This document shows positions 6,020 through 9,972 of a stretch of 9,972 bases of DNA, piece after piece. Below the pieces are notes generated by a model, which was not told the origin of the DNA, did not search any database, and saw nothing but the letters and a program-made list of their open reading frames with translations. The stretch comes from Clostridiales bacterium. Lineage in GTDB: Bacteria > Bacillota > Clostridia > Oscillospirales > Oscillospiraceae. The stretch is from positions 1 through 9,972 of the forward strand of contig JAHZBA010000055.1 in the NCBI GenBank assembly GCA_019423635.1, in the 5' to 3' direction. A program made the position numbers and the translations under genes. Each line of letters begins with the position of its first letter. Position 1 is the first letter of the stretch.

Positions 6020-6244
6020 ACAGGGGGACGGACCGACGGTCCGTCCCCCTCAGCTTGTCGAAAAAGTATTTTCGACAAGCTGAGGGGGAGTTTCAGAACT
6101 TTTTGAAGTTCTGAAACTCCCTGATTAAAATGGCGCAGGGAACCCCTCCTGGGTTCCCCGCACACACCCCTCCTTCCCGTCTTCCAAGATTCTGTCCTTT
6201 TTTCGACAGTCTGAGGGGGACGGACCGACGGTCCGTCCCCCTGT
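6020..6244. repeat. 225-bp inverted-repeat element with 45-bp ends and nested hairpins
   Basis: The ends 6020-6064 and 6200-6244 are inverted copies matching at about 42 of 45 positions. Each contains the 29-base palindrome AGGGGGACGGACCG-A-CGGTCCGTCCCCCT (6022-6050; 6214-6242) followed inward by CTCAGNNTGTCGAAAA. Inside the left end a second structure forms: 6044-6064 pairs with 6069-6089 around an AGTA loop (21 bp), sharing the CCCCC arm with the first palindrome, so the two compete. No gene is visible inside. The left end begins 26 bases after the MerR-RDD stop codon and may serve as its terminator. TTCC occurs near both outer edges, but no exact target duplication is seen. Confidence 0.68.
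6086..6121. repeat. 16-bp perfect hairpin inside the 225-bp element
   Basis: GGGAGTTTCAGAACTT (6086-6101) pairs with its exact complement at 6106-6121 around TTTG. It directly abuts the preceding 21-bp hairpin, sharing bases 6086-6089. A further hairpin follows at 6138-6158 (GGGAACCC/GGGTTCCC). Confidence 0.7.
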
Positions 6245-6289
6245 TTCCAGGAAAAGCGGGGGCCATTCGGCAGGGCATGGGACGAGGGG

Positions 6290-6415
6290 GAGAACTCTCT
6301 CCGTCACGGCTTCGCCGTGCCGCCTTTCCCAAAGAGAGAGGCAAACGGGGCGCTGTCCCCTTGGCTCCCCCTCCGGGGGAGCTGTCTGGCCTGGGGCCAG
6401 ACTGAGAGGGTTCTC
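6290..6415. repeat. 126-bp inverted-repeat element with three internal hairpins
   Basis: The outer ends are GAGAACTCTCTCCG (6290-6303) and, read on the other strand, GAGAACCCTCTCAG (6402-6415). Inside are three tight hairpins: CACGGC/GCCGTG with a TTC loop (6305-6319), GCTCCCCC/GGGGGAGC (6364-6382), and GTCTGGCC/GGCCAGAC (6384-6402). There is no coding signal. It resembles interspersed repeats I associate with intestinal Oscillospiraceae; this has not been searched. Confidence 0.6.
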
Positions 6416-6494
6416 GCCGGCCGAACCGCAGGACATCCTTTCACCCGCCGCCCCGGCAAAGGGAGAACCGCCCCTCCCAAGGGCGCTCCGGTCC

Positions 6495-6573
6495 GTAGGG
6501 GCGGATATCATCCGCCCGCCCCAAGGGAGATCCGGATTTTCCGGGGAGACAGGCGGCTGATAGCCGCCCCTGC
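6495..6573. repeat. Inverted pair of GTAGGGGCGG-type palindromic repeats
   Basis: The left copy (6495-6518) contains GGGCGGAT-ATC-ATCCGCCC. The right copy (6550-6573, opposite strand) contains GGGGCGGC-TAT-CAGCCGCC. The 24-base copies match at 20 positions, and two of the four differences are paired (A-T in one, C-G in the other), so the stem is kept. A small CCGGA/TCCGG hairpin lies between them (6532-6544). The remainder up to about 6690 shows no clear feature. Confidence 0.6.
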
Positions 6574-6691
6574 AGGCCTTGACGGCAAATCCAGGATTGC
6601 AAACACCGCCCGCAGGGTGTAAAATCTCCGTATCTGACCCGCTTTTCTTCCCCGTCTTTGTGCAGGGAGCAGAATTTTCATCAATTACCGC

Positions 6692-6728
6692 ATTAGCACT
6701 TTACTTTGCTAATAAAATAAAGTACACT
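6692..6728 (+). promoter_or_regulatory. Probable promoter and operator of the hisZG-hisD operon
   Basis: TTTACT (6700-6705), a 17-base spacer and TACACT (6723-6728) form a weak sigma-A promoter about 35 bases before the hisZG start. A perfect inverted repeat, ATTAGCA-N8-TGCTAAT (6692-6713), covers the -35 box, the position of a repressor site. A second pair, ACTTTA (6699-6703 region) and TAAAGT (6718-6723 region), overlaps the promoter too. No T-box or leader hairpin is visible, so control by a protein repressor is likely. A TrpR/YerC-like histidine regulator is a possibility that cannot be confirmed here. Confidence 0.5.
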
Positions 6729-6763
6729 GTCCTCAGAAAACAAAGCCGCGGAGGATACCGGAT

Positions 6764-8335
6764 ATGGAATTGGATTTGAATCTCTTAAAACCCCAGGAGC
6801 GGGTCTCGCTGCAGCTGCGGGTGTTGTATGAACAGGCGGGCTTTCGCCAGTACCACATGGGCCGGTTTGAGGAGTACGGGCTGTACCAGGAGAACCGCCG
6901 CTTTCTGGCCAGCGATCAGGTCATCACCTTCACGGATCTGGACGGGCGTCTGCTGGCGCTGAAGCCGGACGTGACCCTCTCCATCGCCAAAAACGCCCCG
7001 GTGGAGAGCGGCGGCTGCGGCCGCTTTTACTACCTGGAGAACGTCTACCGCCCCAGTCAGGACAGCCACACCTTCCGGGAGATCAGCCAGATGGGCCTGG
7101 AGTGCATCGGCGCGGTGGACGGCATCGTGACGGCCCAGGCGGTGTCTTTGGCCATTCAGAGCCTGGCCCTGACGGGACGGGACTTCGTGCTGGAGCTGAG
7201 TCACATGGGCTTTGTCACGGGGCTTCTGGACGCCGTGGGGGCTCCGGAATCCGCCCGGCCCCGACTTCTGACCTGCATCCGGGACAAGAACCGCCACGAG
7301 CTGCTGCGCTGTGCGGCGGAGGCGGGCCTGTCCAGACAGGGCGGCGACGCCCTGTGCCGCCTGGGGGAGCTGACGGGGGACTGGGAGACGGTGCTCCGCG
7401 CCGCGGAGCCTCTGGCCCTCAACGCGCCCATGGGCGCGGCGGTGCAGGAGCTGCGGATGCTCTGCGAGGCCCTGGGGGAGGAGGCCCGGCAGATCAGGCT
7501 GGACCTGTCCCTGGTGAACGACATGGACTACTACAACGGCCTGGTGCTCCAGGGGTATCTGGCGGGCCTTCCCCGGGCGGTGCTCCGGGGCGGGCGCTAC
7601 GATCCCCTGGCGGAGCAGTTCCGCCCCGGCGCCCGGGCCATCGGCTTCGCCCTGTACCTGGATGAGCTCTCCCGCATGAACGGCGGGACGGAGCCCCCCG
7701 CGGAGCGCTCCATGCTCAGCGTGGCCCTGCCCAAGGGACGGCTGGGAGACCAGGTCTACAGCCTCCTGGCGGGCGTGGGCTACGGCTGTCCGGAGAACTA
7801 CAGCGACACCCGGAAGCTGGTGGTGGAGAACCCCGCCGCCGGCATCCGCTACTTCCTGGTCAAACCCAGCGACGTGGCCATCTACGTCCAGCACGGCGCG
7901 GCGGACGTGGGCATCGTGGGCAGGGACATCCTGGCCGAGTCCGGTGCGGACGTCTACGAGCTGCTGGACACGGGCCTTGGCAGGTGCCGCATGTGCGTGG
8001 CGGGCCCGGAGGACTACCGGGACGACCCCGGCCGGACGCTCCGGGTGGCCACGAAGTTCGTGGACATCGCCAAGGCCTACTACGCCGCCCAGGGCCGGGA
8101 CATCGACATCATCAAGCTCAACGGCTCCATTGAGCTGGCGCCCATTCTGGGTCTCAGCGACGTGATTGTGGACATTGTGGAGACCGGAACCACCCTGAAG
8201 GAGAACCATCTGAAGGTGCTCACGGAGTTCATGCCCATCTCGGCGCGGCTCATCGCCAACCGGGCCAGCTACCAGTTCAAGCGCCGGGAGATTGAGACCC
8301 TGCTGAACAAACTGGCGGAGGTGACGGAAACATGA
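6764..8335 (+). CDS. hisZG: HisZ-HisG fusion: ATP phosphoribosyltransferase regulatory and catalytic subunits
   Basis: 523 aa carrying both halves of the enzyme for the first step of histidine synthesis (ATP + PRPP to phosphoribosyl-ATP). Residues 1-303 are HisZ, a catalytically inactive HisRS-like subunit: LKPDVTLSIAK (67-76), FYYLENVYRP (88-97), and NDMDYYNGLVLQGYL with LRGGRYDPLA and AIGFALYLDEL near 252-302. A linker of about 13 residues (RMNGGTEPPAERS) leads to short-form HisG at 317-523: MLSVALPKGRLGDQ, DVGIVGRDIL (381-390) and the PRPP loop VDIVETGTTLKEN (469-481). Normally these are two adjacent genes forming a hetero-octamer. Here there is no stop or frame break between them. GGAGG (6750-6754) supports ATG 6764. 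A Met at 7712 begins the HisG part and has a weak GGAG six bases upstream, so some free HisG could be made. The stop overlaps hisD by 4 bases. Confidence 0.93.
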   Translation: MELDLNLLKPQERVSLQLRVLYEQAGFRQYHMGRFEEYGLYQENRRFLASDQVITFTDLDGRLLALKPDVTLSIAKNAPVESGGCGRFYYLENVYRPSQDSHTFREISQMGLECIGAVDGIVTAQAVSLAIQSLALTGRDFVLELSHMGFVTGLLDAVGAPESARPRLLTCIRDKNRHELLRCAAEAGLSRQGGDALCRLGELTGDWETVLRAAEPLALNAPMGAAVQELRMLCEALGEEARQIRLDLSLVNDMDYYNGLVLQGYLAGLPRAVLRGGRYDPLAEQFRPGARAIGFALYLDELSRMNGGTEPPAERSMLSVALPKGRLGDQVYSLLAGVGYGCPENYSDTRKLVVENPAAGIRYFLVKPSDVAIYVQHGAADVGIVGRDILAESGADVYELLDTGLGRCRMCVAGPEDYRDDPGRTLRVATKFVDIAKAYYAAQGRDIDIIKLNGSIELAPILGLSDVIVDIVETGTTLKENHLKVLTEFMPISARLIANRASYQFKRREIETLLNKLAEVTET

Positions 8336-9609
8336 TGCGGATTCTGGACTTTGACAGCCTTTCGCCGGAGGAGTTCCTGAACCGGGATATCCAGGCGGAG
8401 GAGGACGTGAGCGCCGCGGTAGACGCGGTGATCGAAGAGGTCCGCCAAAGAGGCGACGCGGCCCTGCGGGACTGCACCCGCCGCTTCGACGGCGCGGAGC
8501 TTACGGACCTGCGGGTGAGCGCCGAGGAGTTCGACGCTGCCCGTGAGGCCGTGGACCCCGATTTTCTGGAGACCCTGCGGCAGGCGGCGGAGAATATCCG
8601 GCACTTCCACGAGCACCAGCGGCACAACGACTTTGTTCTGACGGACCGCCCCGGCGTGGTCATGGGCCAGCGGTGGACGCCCATGGAACGGGTGGGCATC
8701 TGCGTGCCCCGGAGCCCGGAGGCGTTTCCCTCCACCATCCTCATGAACGCCATTCCGGCTCAGATTGCCGGAGTGCGGGACATCGTCATCGTGACCCCGC
8801 CCCGGCCGGACGGCACCATCAGCCCGGAGGCCCTGATGGCCGCGGAGCTGGCGGAGGTGACGGACGTATTCAAAATCGGCGGCGCCCAGGCGGTGGCGGC
8901 CCTGGCCTACGGCACGGAGAGCGTCCCGAAGGTGGACAAGATCGTGGGCCCCGGCGGCATCTTCGTGGCCACGGCCAAGCGGAAGGTCTTCGGCCGGGTG
9001 GACATCGACATGATCGCGGGACCCAGCGAGATCCTGGTGCTGGCGGACGGGAAGACCAACCCCGTCTGGGCGGCGGCGGACCTTTTGAGCCAGGCGGAGC
9101 ACGATGTGCGCTCCTCCGCCGTCCTGGTGACGGACAGCCGGACACTGGCGGAGGCCGTCCAGGCGGAGGTGGCGCGCCAGCTGGAGACGCTGCCCCGGGA
9201 GGCGGTTGCCCGCAGGTCCCTGGAGGACAACGGGAAAATCCTTGTCACCCCCAGCCTGGACAAGGCGGTGGAGGCGGTGAACCTCATTGCCCCGGAGCAT
9301 CTGGAGCTGTGCGTGGACGAGCCCTTTGCCCTGCTGCCCCGGATCAGGAATGCCGGGAGCATCTTCCTGGGCAGGTTTACCCCGGAGGCCCTGGGGGACT
9401 ACCTCGCAGGACCTAACCACACCCTGCCCACCTCCGGGACGGCGAGGTTCTCCAGTCCTCTGGGGGTGGATGACTTTATGAAGCGCTCCAGCTTCCTCTG
9501 CTATGACCGGGCGGCGCTGAACGCCTGCTCCGGCCGCATCGCGGAGTTTGCCCGGCGGGAGGGGCTGGAGGGACATGCCAGATCGGCGGTTTCCCGTGGG
9601 GAGGCTTAG
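8332..9609 (+). CDS. hisD: Histidinol dehydrogenase
   Basis: 425 aa, normal HisD length. It catalyses the last two steps of histidine synthesis (L-histidinol to L-histidine, NAD and Zn dependent) as a cytoplasmic dimer. All expected key residues align: Zn/catalytic Gln254 and His257 (LLSQAEHD), the Glu322-His323 pair (APEHLEL), Asp356 (GDYLAGPNHTLPT) and His415 near the C-terminus (GLEGHAR). The nucleotide-binding stretch runs through VGPGGIFVATAKRKVFG and IAGPSEIL. An oddity is VPRSPEAFPS (125-134) where most HisD proteins have VPGG-x-x-x-(Y/F)PS. Two ATGs (8332, 8335) are possible; GGAGGTGA (about 8316-8323) serves either. The start overlaps the end of hisZG (ATGA), so the genes are coupled. 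Confidence 0.96.
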   Translation: MMRILDFDSLSPEEFLNRDIQAEEDVSAAVDAVIEEVRQRGDAALRDCTRRFDGAELTDLRVSAEEFDAAREAVDPDFLETLRQAAENIRHFHEHQRHNDFVLTDRPGVVMGQRWTPMERVGICVPRSPEAFPSTILMNAIPAQIAGVRDIVIVTPPRPDGTISPEALMAAELAEVTDVFKIGGAQAVAALAYGTESVPKVDKIVGPGGIFVATAKRKVFGRVDIDMIAGPSEILVLADGKTNPVWAAADLLSQAEHDVRSSAVLVTDSRTLAEAVQAEVARQLETLPREAVARRSLEDNGKILVTPSLDKAVEAVNLIAPEHLELCVDEPFALLPRIRNAGSIFLGRFTPEALGDYLAGPNHTLPTSGTARFSSPLGVDDFMKRSSFLCYDRAALNACSGRIAEFARREGLEGHARSAVSRGEA

Positions 9610-9671
9610 GGCGGCCTGGCGGCCGGGGCTGGGAAATCAGCTATGATGATAGCTGGGCAATGCACCCCCCA

Positions 9672-9705
9672 TTTTCTCTTTTTCTGAGCGCAGAAAAAGA
9701 GAAAA
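9672..9705. repeat. 15-bp perfect A/T-rich hairpin downstream of hisD
   Basis: TTTTCTCTTTTTCTG (9672-9686) pairs exactly with CAGAAAAAGAGAAAA (9691-9705) around AGCG. The purely pyrimidine/purine arms differ from the GC-rich surroundings. It could end transcription from either side, although no U-tract follows outside the stem. Confidence 0.7.
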
Positions 9706-9742
9706 CGGGCCGTGCACGGTCCAAAAGAGAAAAAGACGCTGG

Positions 9743-9776
9743 TGGCGAGAATTTGACCTGCGGTCAAATTTCGCCA
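9743..9776. repeat. Bulged hairpin with GGTCAAATT arms
   Basis: TGGCGA-G-AATTTGACC (9743-9758) pairs with GGTCAAATT-TCGCCA (9762-9776) around a TGC loop, giving 15 bp with one bulged G. A regulatory or mobile-repeat role is possible; nothing else identifies it. Confidence 0.65.
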
Positions 9777-9827
9777 ATGTACGGGAGTTGTTCCCGCCCG
9801 GTTTGGGCAGAGACTTGGAGGCCCCTG

Positions 9828-9841
9828 CCGGCGCGCGCCGG
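9828..9841. repeat. 14-bp perfect palindrome
   Basis: CCGGCGCGCGCCGG reads identically on both strands, in the middle of the non-coding stretch. In such GC-rich DNA a short GC palindrome may be chance. Confidence 0.5.
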
Positions 9842-9972
9842 ACCCCTCAGTTGAAGAACTCTTGACCCGCGTGAAGAGACTTCCGGCGGTAACTATTGGG
9901 TGGTGAACGGACTGTCCCTGCTTCTATCTCCGCGCTTTCCGCTTCGCTAAGCGCTGGCCCGGAGCTCCGTGG

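Larger units (their letters stand above)
9610..9972. other. Non-coding, palindrome-rich stretch after hisD
   Basis: No convincing gene in 363 bases. It holds a small CAGCTAT/ATAGCTG hairpin with a GATG loop just after hisD, the structured repeats listed separately, a second unpaired copy of AAAAGAGAAAAAG after the first hairpin, and a GTGCAC-centred palindrome between them. Near the right edge GCGCTT/AAGCGC could form a loose hairpin. None of the other histidine genes follow within the window, and there is no strong U-tailed terminator, so where the his transcript ends is unclear. Confidence 0.6.

Noticed and set aside
6022..6242. CRISPR-like array formed by the repeated AGGGGGACGGACC palindrome
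   Set aside because: Only two copies, in inverted orientation, with a structured interior and no regular spacers or cas genes.
6125..6511. 128-codon minus-strand frame across the repeat cluster
   Set aside because: It spans several inverted repeats and translates hairpin arms; no ribosome binding site or domain.
6785..8209. 474-codon open frame on the minus strand opposite hisZG
   Set aside because: The plus strand encodes an unmistakable HisZ-HisG. The antisense product has no domain and is rich in Gln/Val/His, as typical of such shadows.
9660..9854. 64-codon plus-strand frame (MHPPFSLFLSAEKEK...) after hisD
   Set aside because: It runs through a perfect 15-bp hairpin and a second structured repeat, has no ribosome binding site, and its composition follows the repeats.

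Overview
The window looks like a chromosomal segment of a high-GC, gut-type member of the Clostridia, most likely an Oscillospiraceae-like genome (Flavonifractor/Oscillibacter/Dysosmobacter neighbourhood). The reasons are a T-box leader, short-form HisG with HisZ, an ECF sigma factor paired with a DUF4179-like protein, strong AGGAGG-type ribosome binding sites, GC-rich codon use, and intergenic space filled with GC-rich palindromic repeats. The taxonomic call is inference from style, not from a database match.

Left part (1-2045, minus strand): a two-gene methionine operon, metY then metA, with a 1-base stop/start overlap. The metA gene runs off the left edge one codon after its catalytic Cys142. 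MetA carries Glu111, the acetyl-CoA signature, so the pair should make O-acetylhomoserine and sulfhydrylate it directly to homocysteine. The operon is driven by a perfect TTGACA-17-TATAAT promoter and a ~290-nt T-box leader with a candidate ATG (Met) specifier, T-box sequence, antiterminator and strong terminator.

Middle part (2112-5993): divergently, an ECF sigma factor with a candidate ECF-type self-promoter overlaps a single-pass membrane DUF4179-like anti-sigma protein. Then comes a broken XRE regulator (minus strand) that has lost its recognition-helix region. Behind it lies a 116-bp inverted-repeat element, then a small orphan protein gene with its own promoter and terminator. Next is a MerR-type DNA-binding domain fused to an RDD membrane domain and an extracytoplasmic C-terminal domain. 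Its promoter has the 19-bp spacer and dyad typical of MerR-controlled promoters, suggesting autoregulation by a membrane-tethered regulator. This is the most unusual gene in the window.

Right part (5994-9972): a 770-bp non-coding stretch packed with at least three inverted-repeat elements, then a histidine biosynthesis operon. That operon is a single-ORF HisZ-HisG fusion (ATP phosphoribosyltransferase regulatory plus catalytic subunit) overlapping hisD by 4 bases. After hisD there is no further his gene within the window, only 363 bases of palindromic non-coding DNA.

Methionine and histidine synthesis are ordinary housekeeping functions. The more interesting content is the membrane-bound MerR-RDD regulator, the HisZG fusion, the decayed XRE gene, and the density of small non-autonomous-looking palindromic elements.
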